Source of the DNA: Salipaludibacillus sp. LMS25
GTDB lineage: Bacteria > Bacillota > Bacilli > Bacillales > Salisediminibacteriaceae
NCBI RefSeq assembly: GCF_024362805.1
Contig: NZ_CP093299.1
Coordinates: 186,001-250,000, forward strand
DNA length: 64,000 bases
Direction of reading: 5' to 3'
Below are positions 44,328 to 53,220 of the stretch, piece by piece. Made by a program: the position numbers and the translations under genes. The notes below the pieces were generated by a model that did no database searches, had not been told where the DNA came from, and saw only the letters and a list, made by a program, of their open reading frames with translations. Within the stretch, counting starts at the first letter, position 1. Each line of letters begins with the position of its first letter.

Positions 44328-45116
44328 TCATTTAGTGATTTTTTCAAAAATAGCGCTGTGGACAGAAGGGCTCGCTGCTATTAATGTATCTTTCGTAAGA
44401 AGATTTAGTGGTTTCCCTTCATAATTTGTGGCTTTACCTCCTACTTCATTAAGAATGGCGTATCCGCCGGCAATATCCCACGGAGCTAAATTAAAGCTAA
44501 TGTATGCATCTAGCTTCCCAACTGCTACATACGCTATTTCTAAAGCGGCTACCCCATATGATCGGACGCCCCTTACTTCTTTGACTAGCCGTTCAAGCCG
44601 CCGATCTTGTAACATCCATCCCGAATTAAAACTAATAATCGATTCGTTAAGTGGGTTATTGATAATTGGCGATATTTTTTCCCCATTAAAAGTGGCACCT
44701 TCTCCTTTCAAGGAACTATACATATCACCATTCATAACATCATACACGATTCCTACAACTGGATGACCATCCTCATATATACCAATAGAAATAGCAAAAT
44801 GACTAGACTGATGGACAAAATTTATCGTACCGTCAATGGGGTCTAAAATCCAAACGATCCCGTTAAGATCTTTTATCTTTTCAAAGGATCCTTCTTCTCC
44901 CATAAGTCGATGTTCTGGGTATTTCTCCCTTATCTTATCAAAAAAGAAAGCTTCGACATTTTTATCTACATCTGTTACTAAATCATGCTGATTTGCCTTC
45001 GTACTTATCGCAAATGAAGAAGAAGCCATTTGATCTTTAATATACTCTCCAGCTTCTCTCGTCCAACTCTCGGCCGTATGCTTTACTTTTAAATAATCTG
45101 GAACACTCTCCTTCAT
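44328..45116 (-). CDS. suhB: Inositol monophosphatase family protein (YktC/SuhB)
   Basis: A 262-residue Mg-dependent phosphatase. Metal and catalytic motifs are complete: GEEGS (about 73-77), WILDPIDGTINFVH (about 89-102) and the C-terminal PWDIAGG (about 213-219). B. subtilis YktC hydrolyses inositol-1-phosphate and related substrates. Start ATG 45116 with GGAG about 10 nt upstream; TTG 45134 is less likely. Follows ykzI as in B. subtilis; no clear terminator lies downstream. Confidence 0.93.
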   Translation of the reverse strand: MKESVPDYLKVKHTAESWTREAGEYIKDQMASSSFAISTKANQHDLVTDVDKNVEAFFFDKIREKYPEHRLMGEEGSFEKIKDLNGIVWILDPIDGTINFVHQSSHFAISIGIYEDGHPVVGIVYDVMNGDMYSSLKGEGATFNGEKISPIINNPLNESIISFNSGWMLQDRRLERLVKEVRGVRSYGVAALEIAYVAVGKLDAYISFNLAPWDIAGGYAILNEVGGKATNYEGKPLNLLTKDTLIAASPSVHSAIFEKITK

Positions 45117-45260
45117 TATCAACCATCTCCTCAATCACTTTAATATGTATTTTCTTACATATATCATATTTCACTTAATTCGTGCAAATATATACTCATT
45201 ATTCCAATAGGTATGGCACCGACTTTGAAATTTTTAGTTTTTTCAGCCCTTTTATTGTGC

Positions 45261-45288
45261 AAAAAAAGTGAACCTAAGTTAGGTCCAC
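45261..45288 (-). terminator. Intrinsic terminator of ykzI
   Basis: Minus-strand stem GTG-x-ACCTAA / TTAGGT-x-CAC followed by TTTTTTTG; 15 nt after the ykzI stop. Confidence 0.92.
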
Positions 45289-45302
45289 ATAATCGTTTAT
45301 TA

Positions 45303-45491
45303 TTATGCCTCAAGACGCAGCCACTCACTACGGAGCTTCTCTAATTTTTGTTTACTTTTTGTAATTTGGTCGTGTTCGTTGCTTTGAATCGCGTCGAATA
45401 ACGTTAGGAGTTCGTAGTCAATCTCCAATTTAAGGACCGGGATACGTTTTTCCCCATCTCGTCTTTTTAATGTTTGAATGACCTTCTCCAT
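45303..45491 (-). CDS. ykzI: YkzI-like small protein
   Basis: A 62-residue highly charged helical protein starting MEKVIQTLKRRDGEKRIPVL, with coiled-coil character at the end (about 38-60). Length and position between yktC and yktB fit YkzI. Function unknown. Start ATG 45491 with AAGGGGTG upstream. Confidence 0.72.
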   Translation of the reverse strand: MEKVIQTLKRRDGEKRIPVLKLEIDYELLTLFDAIQSNEHDQITKSKQKLEKLRSEWLRLEA

Positions 45492-45802
45492 AATTCGCAC
45501 CCCTTTTCTTCAATTCTCTTTTTTGAATGAACAGACCAACCATGTTAATTGAAAAAATATAGTTACCACTACACTATGTCATTTATCGAAATTTTGCAAC
45601 TATTTTTTTATTGGTACTTATTTTCTTCCCTCATTCTCACATTTTAAAACGTAATTGAGAAAAATGAAGCAACTTTCTTTTGTTACAGAACGTGCTTTGG
45701 TAAAATACTCTTATGACGTTAAGGGAACCTTAGAAAGTCACTAGAGTTTAGAGAAGTATAAAACATTTGAATTGTTTTTGATAAGAAAAAGGAGTTGACC
45801 CT

Positions 45803-46447
45803 ATGACATTTGATGGATTTAATCACGAAGATTTTAATGTTTTTGATATTGAGGGGCTCGATGAAAGAATGTCAGCCATTAAAACAACGATACGTCCTAA
45901 GCTTGAAGAACTTGGAGAACATTTTTCTACCTATTTAGCAGCAAAGACAAATGAAGAGATTTACTATCATGTGGCAAAGCATGCGAGAAGAAAAGTGAAT
46001 CCCCCCGCTGATACTTGGGTTGCTTTTGCAAATAGTAAACGCGGCTATAAGAAGTTACCTCATTTTCAAATAGGATTATTTGGCACTCACGTATTCGTTT
46101 GGTTTGCTGTCATTTATGAATCACCTGTTAAAGACAAGTTAGGAAAAACATTTAAAGCAGAGATTGACGCTATTCACACTAAAATACCAGGTTCGTTCCA
46201 TTGGTCAGTTGATCATACTAAACCAGAGACACTACAACATAATAATCTCTCTAAAGAAGATCTCAAAAAGGTGTTCGATCGCTTATCTAATGTTAAAAAA
46301 GCTGAACTGTTATGTGGGGTGTGCTTATCACCTGATGATAAGACTGTCCAAAGTGGACCAGCGTTTATTAATAAAGTGGAAGAAACATTTGCCACTTTAC
46401 TCCCTTTATATGAAACGGCTCAGAAAATTTATTTACAAGAAGTTTAA
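45803..46447 (+). CDS. yktB: YktB family protein (UPF0637 / DUF1054)
   Basis: A 214-residue conserved protein beginning MTFDGFNHEDFNVFDIEGLDERM. HARRKVNPPADTWVAFANSKRGYKKLPHFQIGLF and FVWFAVIYESPVKDKLGK are family hallmarks. No catalytic assignment exists. Ribosome site AAAAAGGAG before ATG 45803. Transcribed opposite to its neighbours; the A+B repeat pair follows 28 nt after the stop, in the orientation that could act as terminator. Confidence 0.93.
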   Translation: MTFDGFNHEDFNVFDIEGLDERMSAIKTTIRPKLEELGEHFSTYLAAKTNEEIYYHVAKHARRKVNPPADTWVAFANSKRGYKKLPHFQIGLFGTHVFVWFAVIYESPVKDKLGKTFKAEIDAIHTKIPGSFHWSVDHTKPETLQHNNLSKEDLKKVFDRLSNVKKAELLCGVCLSPDDKTVQSGPAFINKVEETFATLLPLYETAQKIYLQEV

Positions 46448-46475
46448 CCATGTTTAGTCCATTACAAAACATCAT

Positions 46476-46634
46476 ATAATGCTAAGCTTCAATCAGTGGG
46501 CGTTTTCCTTCATCCCCCACTGATTGTTCGTTTGACTTATGGGACCTTTAGGGGCAGTTTATCCCCCACCTAAACGTTTCGATCTTCTTAAGTTTTGAGG
46601 TGAGGGTTTTACTGCCCCTTAAGAGTGGGAGAAA
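46476..46634 (+). repeat. Class A repeat, left half of a composite A+B unit
   Basis: ATAATGCTAAGCTTCAATCAG to GAGTGGGAGAAA with both hairpins intact. The right pentamer reads AGAAA and is shared with the following class B copy. Pentamers here are ATAAT and AGAAA, single-base variants of ATAAA. Confidence 0.9.
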
Positions 46635-46787
46635 ACGACCCTTCAATCAGTGAGAGTTTTCGTTTTTCTCGCACTGATTGGGAGGTAATTGAATCAGGAC
46701 ATGAACGGCCGTTAGCTCCCACTTATATAGAGTTAACTATCCTCTCTATTTCTGGCCGGAGTTTTTCGGACGGTTATCTGTGATAAA
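46630..46787 (+). repeat. Class B repeat, complete, right half of a composite A+B unit
   Basis: AGAAAACGACCCTTCAATCAG to CTGTGATAAA (46783-46787). Hairpin 1 and hairpin 2 (CGGCCGTTAGCTCC ... GGAGTTTTTCGGACGG) are both present. Confidence 0.9.
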
Positions 46788-46885
46788 TTCACACAAAAAG
46801 CAGACTCAACCTCGGATATCCGCTGATTTGACTTTACAAGATATCTTTTCAGGGAAATCCAACTGAAACTGCTTTTTGCTACATA

Positions 46886-47164
46886 TTATTTCATCACGAT
46901 CATATCTCCGCTCTCATATTCTTTTGCTTTCTTAACGACATGATAAGCGGATTGACCAGACTGTTTTTCGTAGTCCTTAAAATGCTGTTTTTCCTCTGAT
47001 TTTGAAGGGATAATCTGCTTAAACTGATTGTAGATTGCTAATAATCGATCCCGGTTGATCCCTTTCCCATATGCTTGATCAACAGCCTCATAAAAATTAA
47101 CGACATGAACCACTTCATCTTTCGACCAGTTCATTGATATTGGAATATTAATTTCGCTAGCCAC
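46886..47164 (-). CDS. yktA: YktA family protein (UPF0223)
   Basis: A 92-residue helical protein: NIPISMNWSKDEVVHVVNFYEAVDQAYGKGI near the N-terminus and FKQIIPSKSEEKQHFKDYEKQSGQSAYHVVKKAKE are invariant family sequence. Function unknown. Start is GTG 47164, preceded by GGGTGAAG. Divergent from speA. A weak hairpin (AAAAAGCAG / CTGCTTTTT, large loop) downstream may be its terminator. Confidence 0.9.
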   Translation of the reverse strand: MASEINIPISMNWSKDEVVHVVNFYEAVDQAYGKGINRDRLLAIYNQFKQIIPSKSEEKQHFKDYEKQSGQSAYHVVKKAKEYESGDMIVMK

Positions 47165-47291
47165 TCACTTCACCCTTTCCGCTCGTCTTTCAAAGTAGAG
47201 TCCTTTCTGTTATACTACATTTTGTTTATGATTAAAAGTAGTTGCAGTCGTCAATGTGACAACTTGCCACAATACAAGAGGTGAAGAGAGC

Positions 47292-48779
47292 GTGTCATTT
47301 AAGTTACGTCAACAAAAAACCCCATTATTTGATGGGTTGCGCAAACATATAGAAAGTAATCCCATTCAATTCCATATTCCAGGACACAAACATGGAAATG
47401 GTATGGATCCAGAATTTAAACAGTTTATCGGCCCTAATGCATTAGCGATAGATTTAATTAACATTGAACCGTTAGACGACCTCCATCATCCCGATGGTAT
47501 TATCAAGGAAGCGCAAGAACTAGCTGCTGAAGCGTTTGGAGCAGAGCATACTTTTTTTTCTATTCAAGGGACAAGTGGCGCTATTATGACGATGATTATG
47601 ACTGTTTGTGGTCCAGGTGAGAAAATTTTAGTACCTCGGAATGTACATAAATCAATTATGTCCGCTATTATTTTTTCAGGAGCCACACCTATTTTTATTC
47701 ATCCTGAATTGGATGAGCAACTAGGAATTTCTCATGGCATTACAGTCACATCTGTTAAAAGAGCCCTGGCATCACATCCTGAAGCAAAAGGATTATTAGT
47801 AATTAATCCTACGTATTTTGGCATCTCAGCCAATTTAAAAGAGATCGTGCAGTTAGCTCACAGTTATGATATGCCAGTTTTAGTCGATGAAGCTCACGGC
47901 GTCCACATTCATTTTAATGATAACTTACCATTATCCGCCATGCAGGCAGGAGCTGATATGGCTGCCACAAGTGTGCATAAGTTAGGAGGCTCACTTACAC
48001 AAAGCTCGGTATTAAATATTCAAGGTTCACGCATCTCTCCGTTACGTGTGCAAAGTATTATCAGCATGTTAACGACGACGTCTACGTCTTATATACTCCT
48101 AGCCTCCCTTGATACTGCAAGACGGCACCTTGTATTAGAAGGCAAACAGCTCATTGATCAAACGATTGAACTTGCCATGACAGCACGTAAAGAGATCAAT
48201 CACATTGTAGGCCTCTCTTGCCCAGGTAAAGAAATTCTTGATGATAATGCCATCTATGATTATGATCCTACAAAGCTTATCATTTCAGTGAAAGAACTTA
48301 ATATTAGCGGATATGAAGTGGAAAAATGGTTAAGAGAGCATGCTAATATTGAAGTAGAGTTGTCTGATTTGTACAACATTCTTTGTATCTTGACAAGCGG
48401 AGATAGTCGTGCAGAAGTATGTCATTTAGTAAAGGCATTAAAACAGTTATCCGATACCTTTTATGCAGGAGAATTGTCACTATCCAATCACGTCCATGCT
48501 CAAGTACCTCATATGCCTACCTTGGCTTTATCACCAAGAGACGCTTTCTACTCCGAAACAGAAGTTGTTCGTCTAAGTGATGCAGCAGGTAGAATTAGTG
48601 CTGAATTCTTAATGATATACCCGCCAGGCATTCCAATCTTTATCCCTGGTGAGATTATCGAACAAGAGAATCTTAATTATATTCATAAAAACTTAGAAGC
48701 AGGCTTACCTGTACAAGGTCCTGAAGACCCGACATTACAACATATTCGTGTTATAAAAGAACGGAAAGCCATCCTTTAG
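47292..48779 (+). CDS. speA: Orn/Lys/Arg decarboxylase family, arginine decarboxylase SpeA
   Basis: PLP-dependent fold-type-I decarboxylase; in B. subtilis SpeA makes agmatine for spermidine synthesis. The 495-residue chain has FHIPGHKHGNG (about 28-38), the PLP region FFSIQGTSGAI, VDEAHGVHIHF (with the PLP-ring aspartate and histidine) and TSVHKLGGSLTQSS carrying the Schiff-base lysine (about K233). The C-terminal domain is of the small Bacillus type. Start GTG 47292 has AAGAGGTG 8 nt upstream; twelve residues upstream are unsupported. Substrate is assigned by family and synteny. Confidence 0.9.
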   Translation: MSFKLRQQKTPLFDGLRKHIESNPIQFHIPGHKHGNGMDPEFKQFIGPNALAIDLINIEPLDDLHHPDGIIKEAQELAAEAFGAEHTFFSIQGTSGAIMTMIMTVCGPGEKILVPRNVHKSIMSAIIFSGATPIFIHPELDEQLGISHGITVTSVKRALASHPEAKGLLVINPTYFGISANLKEIVQLAHSYDMPVLVDEAHGVHIHFNDNLPLSAMQAGADMAATSVHKLGGSLTQSSVLNIQGSRISPLRVQSIISMLTTTSTSYILLASLDTARRHLVLEGKQLIDQTIELAMTARKEINHIVGLSCPGKEILDDNAIYDYDPTKLIISVKELNISGYEVEKWLREHANIEVELSDLYNILCILTSGDSRAEVCHLVKALKQLSDTFYAGELSLSNHVHAQVPHMPTLALSPRDAFYSETEVVRLSDAAGRISAEFLMIYPPGIPIFIPGEIIEQENLNYIHKNLEAGLPVQGPEDPTLQHIRVIKERKAIL

Positions 48780-48798
48780 CTACGTGACAAAACATATT

Positions 48799-48842
48799 AA
48801 AAAGAGAGAAAACTGTCTAGATCCAGGTTTTCTCTCTTTTTA
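48799..48842. terminator. Bidirectional terminator between speA and the DUF3055 gene
   Basis: Perfect stem AAAAAGAGAGAAAAC / GTTTTCTCTCTTTTT with a 13-nt loop; T-runs result on either strand. Confidence 0.93.
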
Positions 48843-48916
48843 ATATAACAACGGCTTTTCGGTTACTAGAGACGTTCGTGTTATCACATTTTCAAAGACG
48901 GACGTGATGAGTTGCT

Positions 48917-49213
48917 TTAATACTGTGCTTCCATTCCTAACGGAGGTAATACGGCCTTTAAAAACTCTGAAAGGGCTACGGCTTCAATATCGTCTCTAAC
49001 TTGAAAGCTTCTTTTAATCATATCTAGATCCTCTACATCTTCTCTCCCTAAAAGAAGACATTTTCCCGATTGTAAACAGTTAATTAATGGTTTTCCAAAA
49101 AACAGGCTCGTGTAAACAATACCAAAATCGTAGCGGTTTTGTTCTGTTGTCATACCAACAAATGTGACATTCACCTTTTCCGATTCATCATACAACCGTT
49201 CGAAAAGCGTCAT
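48917..49213 (-). CDS. DUF3055 family protein
   Basis: A 98-residue soluble protein. LYDESEKVNVTFVGMTTEQNRYDFGIVYTSLFFGKPLI (about 7-44) is characteristic of DUF3055, found in Bacilli and Staphylococci without known role. No catalytic motif is visible. Ribosome site GGGAGG 7 nt before ATG 49213. A class B repeat lies 26 nt upstream of its start, in its likely promoter region. Confidence 0.82.
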   Translation of the reverse strand: MTLFERLYDESEKVNVTFVGMTTEQNRYDFGIVYTSLFFGKPLINCLQSGKCLLLGREDVEDLDMIKRSFQVRDDIEAVALSEFLKAVLPPLGMEAQY

Positions 49214-49239
49214 AACAATCGCCTCCCTTTTTAAAAATT

Positions 49240-49403
49240 ATATGAAACGATCCTTCATTCAATCAGTGGAAGTTTTCGTTCTTCTCCCACTGAGTGGTAG
49301 GTAAGTGAATCAGTCATAAGCGCCCGTTAGCTCCCGCCTAAATAGAGTTATCTCTCCTCTCTATTTTCAGGCGGGCATTTTTCGAACGGTTATCTGTGAT
49401 AAA
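49240..49403 (+). repeat. Class B repeat, complete
   Basis: From ATATGAAACGATCC with a slightly expanded lead to CTGTGATAAA (49399-49403). Hairpin 1 is CAGTGGAAG / CTCCCACTG with mismatches; hairpin 2 is strong (CCCGTTAGCTCCCGCC ... GGCGGG ... CGAACGG). Confidence 0.88.
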
Positions 49404-49506
49404 AAAACAGTATTTTAGGCACTCCTATAATCGCTGGCATGAGCATACCTTTGACAAACCAGTGAACTACCAACTTTGGGATATGGTAAGTCGGTATGAC
49501 ATACTA

Positions 49507-49941
49507 TTAAAATGCTGAACGTTTGGCCTCTATAAAATGGATGAGTTCTTCGGAGAAAATCATGTCCTGCTTCGTTACTTCGTAGTTGCTGTTAAACAAT
49601 CGGATTGTGATAATGTATACAAGCTTTCCCTTTTCATGAATCGGTAAAAACATGGCATGGTCCTGATATTTCCTCACATAAGTAAGAGCATGAATACGAT
49701 CAACCAATAAAAACCCATGACCAAAATTCTCTTCAAATTGTGTTAGTCCCTTCATGCCAAGGGCATATGTGAGCCTGAAGTACCCGTTGTCATAGGTATG
49801 TACCGTCAACGTTAATTTCTTTTTCTTATGAGCGTGAATCGTTTTTAATACACGTACGATAAAGTCATCTTGATTATTAGCATAATCATAGGCCAATCCT
49901 ACTTCTAATCTCAGCTCGTCTAGAAAGTCAGACTTTTTCAC
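49507..49941 (-). CDS. Hypothetical protein, possibly GAF-like
   Basis: A 144-residue soluble protein I do not recognise. An N-terminal helix (about 1-20) is followed by alternating strands. The stretch GHGFLLVDRIHALTYVRKYQDHAMFLPIHEKGKLVYIITIRL has the pattern of a GAF-type sensor core (x-P-I-x-x-x-G-K-x-x-Y-I-I-x-I). The end is a helix FSEELIHFIEAKRSA. The start GTG 49941 is close behind GAGGAG. Flanked by class B repeats. The GAF suggestion is inference from pattern only. Confidence 0.6.
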   Translation of the reverse strand: MKKSDFLDELRLEVGLAYDYANNQDDFIVRVLKTIHAHKKKKLTLTVHTYDNGYFRLTYALGMKGLTQFEENFGHGFLLVDRIHALTYVRKYQDHAMFLPIHEKGKLVYIITIRLFNSNYEVTKQDMIFSEELIHFIEAKRSAF

Positions 49942-50157
49942 AACTCCTCACCACCATATCCTTGATGTAAATCTATCTTCTTTTCTTACAAGAGTACCGT
50001 CATTTTATCATAAAGTTATCAAAAAAAATGTCAGCATTTGTCTAAAGGAAAAAGAAAAATGAATGACTAGAATGATGATTCTCTCACTCCTTTTTGACCA
50101 TTTATTTGCTCAGAGAATGGGATAATTGGGGATTTAATACCATATTAAGATTTGACG

Positions 50158-50315
50158 ATAAAGCTAAGCTTCAATCAGTGGGAGTTTTCGCTCTTCTCCC
50201 ACTGATTGTTAGTTGAGTGAATCAGGACATGAGCGGCCGTTAGCTCCTGCCTATTTAGGGTTATCTCTCCACTTTATTTTGACGCGGTGTTTTTCGGTCG
50301 GTTTATCTGGATAAA
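50158..50315 (+). repeat. Class B repeat, complete
   Basis: ATAAAGCTAAGCTTCAATCAG to TTATCTGGATAAA, 158 nt. Perfect hairpin 1 (AATCAGTGGGAG / CTCCCACTGATT). Hairpin 2 has several mismatches. Confidence 0.92.
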
Positions 50316-50427
50316 CTCAAATGGTCAACTGTTGCCCTAATAGACTGCCATGCTCAGTGTGAAAGTTACTGCCCCTATCTGTTGAATGAACTTATATGAT
50401 TATTAAAATCGTTTGGCCGATTTTTTT

Positions 50428-50469
50428 TAAAAAAAATACGAGACATAGCGTGTAAAAACGCCTGTCTCG
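50428..50469 (-). terminator. Intrinsic terminator of the M23 lipoprotein gene
   Basis: Minus-strand stem ACGAGACA / TGTCTCGT with inner CGT pairing, followed by ATTTTTTTT; 35 nt after the gene's stop codon. Confidence 0.9.
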
Positions 50470-50503
50470 TTTGCAAAAAATGCTAGTCACCTATGGTTTC
50501 CAC

Positions 50504-51655
50504 TTATGGCCATAATTCTTGTAAAATTTCTGTTGTTTCTTCTAATGTAAAGGGTTCCCAGAAAAGTTCGCCATAAATAAGTAAATCCTGATGCAAATGA
50601 AGGTCACCATCTCCATCTTCTAGCGCACTGCTAGTCCCTGAGTTTCCGACATAACCTATTATCGTCTCTTCATCAATGGATTGACCAACTTCCAAATCAT
50701 TTGCTACCGCACTAAGATGAGCAAAACGATTCAACACCCCATTGTCGTACTGGACCCACACCTGCTTTCCGCGTAACCGATCTAAAATGTATTCAGGAGT
50801 GTGTCCAATATCAGCAGCGTAATCTAAATCTTCATTCCGAACATCAGCTGAGGAATAATCTTCAAAGTTACTGTCAACTCTTACAACTGTTCCTTCAGCC
50901 ATACCATATACTGGCGTGTCAGTTGTTATTTCTGCTCCAGTAGAATAATCATACCAGTCGATGCCTTCATGAAAGCCGTTTCGATATTCCCGAGGAGCTC
51001 CAGGTAAATGGTTTTCAATCGTACTTACAGATGCCCCTTCAATTGGACGTTCAAGAAAGGAAAGATAATCAACCATCTCTTCTGTAGAAAAAGAATGGAT
51101 ATCTAGTTTTTCCTCATCTGCAGGATGCCATGCTTCCACTACTTTTTCGTCCCAAGAAACGACGGCCATGTCACGTGAGTCTTCCACTGTATACTCCGTT
51201 TCTAAGCCTTTTTCAATAAATGCAGTCGTAACATATGGTTGTCCTTCTTCTTCAACAATCAACACATCTTCAGTGGCGAGGTATTCACCATTCACTTCCA
51301 CTACTGGAACCCCATAAACAAAATAAAACTCCCGATCAGCAATCGTTAATGTTAAGGTTTTATCTACCTCGTCATAGTCATAGCTGCCTTCCAAAGCCTC
51401 TGCTAATTCCTCTATGGCAAGATAACGCCCATCATACTCTTGAAACGTATGAAGGGTGAATTCTTCTTTATTTTCTTCATCCGCCTGTTCAACTCGGTCA
51501 TTTTCAGCGTTATTAATCCCCTCAGTGTTATTGACCGTATTTGTCGGTATTCCATTGCCATCTCTGAGTTGGTCATTTTCAGCGTTGTTTTGTTGTATAC
51601 CTTGGCAAGCTGTCATCATTAAACTTAAACACCCAAGTAATATATATCTTCTCAT
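50504..51655 (-). CDS. M23 family metallopeptidase lipoprotein
   Basis: A 383-residue exported lipoprotein. Signal with lipobox MTAC (about 13-16), an N- and E-rich linker (about 18-65), a copper-amine-oxidase-N-like domain (about 68-170; YLAIEELAEALEGSYDYDEVDKTL) and a C-terminal LytM-type peptidase (about 215-370). The latter has HEGID for zinc ligands, GMAEGTVVRV and LHLHQD for the HxH motif, so it should be active on peptidoglycan cross-bridges. It follows the deacetylase gene by 22 nt, forming a two-gene wall-modifying unit. Confidence 0.88.
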   Translation of the reverse strand: MRRYILLGCLSLMMTACQGIQQNNAENDQLRDGNGIPTNTVNNTEGINNAENDRVEQADEENKEEFTLHTFQEYDGRYLAIEELAEALEGSYDYDEVDKTLTLTIADREFYFVYGVPVVEVNGEYLATEDVLIVEEEGQPYVTTAFIEKGLETEYTVEDSRDMAVVSWDEKVVEAWHPADEEKLDIHSFSTEEMVDYLSFLERPIEGASVSTIENHLPGAPREYRNGFHEGIDWYDYSTGAEITTDTPVYGMAEGTVVRVDSNFEDYSSADVRNEDLDYAADIGHTPEYILDRLRGKQVWVQYDNGVLNRFAHLSAVANDLEVGQSIDEETIIGYVGNSGTSSALEDGDGDLHLHQDLLIYGELFWEPFTLEETTEILQELWP

Positions 51656-51677
51656 TTTACATACCTACCAATCTTTA

Positions 51678-52523
51678 TCATTCAATCGTCTCAGGAGCTA
51701 CTATCTCATAGCCCTTTTCTCGCAAACCTATCACAATATTATCTAAAGCATCTTTTGTAAATTCTCGATCATGCATTAATAAGTTGGCACCAGCCCGTAA
51801 TTCTGGAGCATCTATCATCACATCTGTTAACGCCTCTTCTTCCATGTATTCCTCAACAAAATCATAGCCGTATGTCCAGTTCATCCATTGCATATTTTCT
51901 TCTTTCACTAACTGTTTTGAGTAATCCGTATTTTTTCCAAATGGCGCTCGAAAAAAACGAGGTCGTTCACCAAGCACCTCTTCAATAAGGTCATTTAACT
52001 GAACGATTTCTTCATATTGCTCATCTTCGCTTAAAGTGGTCAGATCTTGATGCGTCATAGTATGGTTACCTATTTCAAAGCCTAGATCATAGATGTGTTG
52101 TAAGTCTTCTCTTCCTTTCTCTGACTCCAAAAAATGACCATTAACGAAAAAAATAGCTCCGGCATCCAGCTCCTTCAAATTCCCAGCCATTTCTACACTA
52201 TAATGATCAGGAGCATCATCAATTGTTAATAATACCACCTGTTCATCAGCATCATCTATAGGACGAACCTCACTATTATCCAGCTTATAAAGAGATTCAA
52301 CCTCTTCCTTTTCTTTTTCCTTATTATTTGAAGTATCTTCTTCGTCATGGCCATTGGCATCTATCACTTCCTCTTGATTGTTAACACCATGGTCATTTTG
52401 CTCATATCCATTGTTCATATTATTATTTATTGTCGTTTGTTGATGGGGACCTTCTTCATTCTCACATGCTGTTAGAATCATTGCACTCCAGAATAATACA
52501 CTTAGAGACAATGTTTTATACAT
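51678..52523 (-). CDS. Polysaccharide deacetylase lipoprotein (NodB domain)
   Basis: A 281-residue lipoprotein: lipobox LTAC (about 17-20), an N/D/E-rich spacer (about 22-78) and a NodB domain (about 95-275). The catalytic and metal motifs TIDDAPD, HTMTH, RAPFG and LMHD are all intact, so it should be an active metal-dependent deacetylase of wall or exopolysaccharide N-acetylglucosamine. It is the first gene of a pair with the M23 lipoprotein. Both share an unusually Asn-rich linker after the lipid anchor. Confidence 0.9.
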   Translation of the reverse strand: MYKTLSLSVLFWSAMILTACENEEGPHQQTTINNNMNNGYEQNDHGVNNQEEVIDANGHDEEDTSNNKEKEKEEVESLYKLDNSEVRPIDDADEQVVLLTIDDAPDHYSVEMAGNLKELDAGAIFFVNGHFLESEKGREDLQHIYDLGFEIGNHTMTHQDLTTLSEDEQYEEIVQLNDLIEEVLGERPRFFRAPFGKNTDYSKQLVKEENMQWMNWTYGYDFVEEYMEEEALTDVMIDAPELRAGANLLMHDREFTKDALDNIVIGLREKGYEIVAPETIE

Positions 52524-52578
52524 CTAACCCCTTCTTTCCGTGACAGTCTTTTTTACACATATCATATCTTATCATATT

Positions 52579-52733
52579 ATAAAACGAACCTTCAATCAGC
52601 GGGAGTGTTCGTTCTTTTCCCACTGATTGGTAGTTAAGTGAATCAGGACATGAGCGGCCGCTATCTCCCACCTTAATAGATTTAGCTCTCCTCGCTATTT
52701 TGAGGAGAGCGTTTTTCGGACGGGTGTGATAAA
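52579..52733 (+). repeat. Class B repeat, near complete
   Basis: ATAAAACGAACCTTCAATCAG to GTGTGATAAA. Hairpin 1 AATCAGCGGGAG / TTCCCACTGATT. Hairpin 2 arms are altered (CTCCCACC ... GAGGAGAGCG) and the 3' arm is shortened. Confidence 0.88.
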
Positions 52734-52853
52734 AAGCTTGTATATCATTCTTATTTTAACGTACTTCCGCAAGAAGTCTCCCTCTTCAAGCATACACTTA
52801 TGGACATATAGACTTTTACTAAAAGCGTTTACCTTCGTTAAGTTAGGGGAATT

Positions 52854-53000
52854 ATAAAGCTAAGCTTTAATCAGTGGGAGTTTTTCCTTCATCCCCCACT
52901 GATTGTTCGTTTAACTTATCGGACCTTTAGGGGCAGTTTAACTTTTCGACCTTCTTAAGTTTTGAGGTGGGGTTTTGCTGCCCCTTAAGAGTGGGAGAAA
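52854..53000 (+). repeat. Class A repeat, left half of a second composite A+B unit
   Basis: ATAAAGCTAAGCTTTAATCAG to GAGTGGGAGAAA. A short deletion removes CCCCCACCTAAAC of hairpin 2. It ends with the same AGAAA junction as the composite at 46476-46787. Confidence 0.88.
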
Positions 53001-53105
53001 ACGACCCTTCAATCAGGACATGAGCGGCCGTTATCTCCCGCCTAGAAAGATTTATCCGTGCTCCCTATTTTGAGGCGTGTTTTTCGGACGGGTATCTGCA
53101 ATAAC
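52996..53105 (+). repeat. Class B repeat lacking hairpin 1, right half of a composite A+B unit
   Basis: AGAAAACGACCCTTCAATCAGGACATGAG: hairpin 1 is deleted between its AATCAG and the downstream AATCAG. Hairpin 2 is present with mutations; the end reads ATCTGCAATAA. Confidence 0.86.
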
Positions 53106-53220
53106 TTTGTTATGACATGATAAGTATTGACCTATTGTTGTAATACGATAAAATGGAAGATGTTGCGTCTTATTATGACGGCATTTTTCTTTTTTTAAAT
53201 ATAGAAAGGCAGTTGATAAG

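Noticed and set aside
46790..46885. Long hairpin downstream of yktA as a structured RNA
   Set aside because: Only 9 bp pair (AAAAAGCAG / CTGCTTTTT) around a loop of about 65 nt; at most a weak terminator.
47165..47291. Riboswitch or T-box upstream of speA
   Set aside because: The divergent gap to yktA is only about 130 nt and shows neither a T-box sequence nor a terminator/antiterminator pair.
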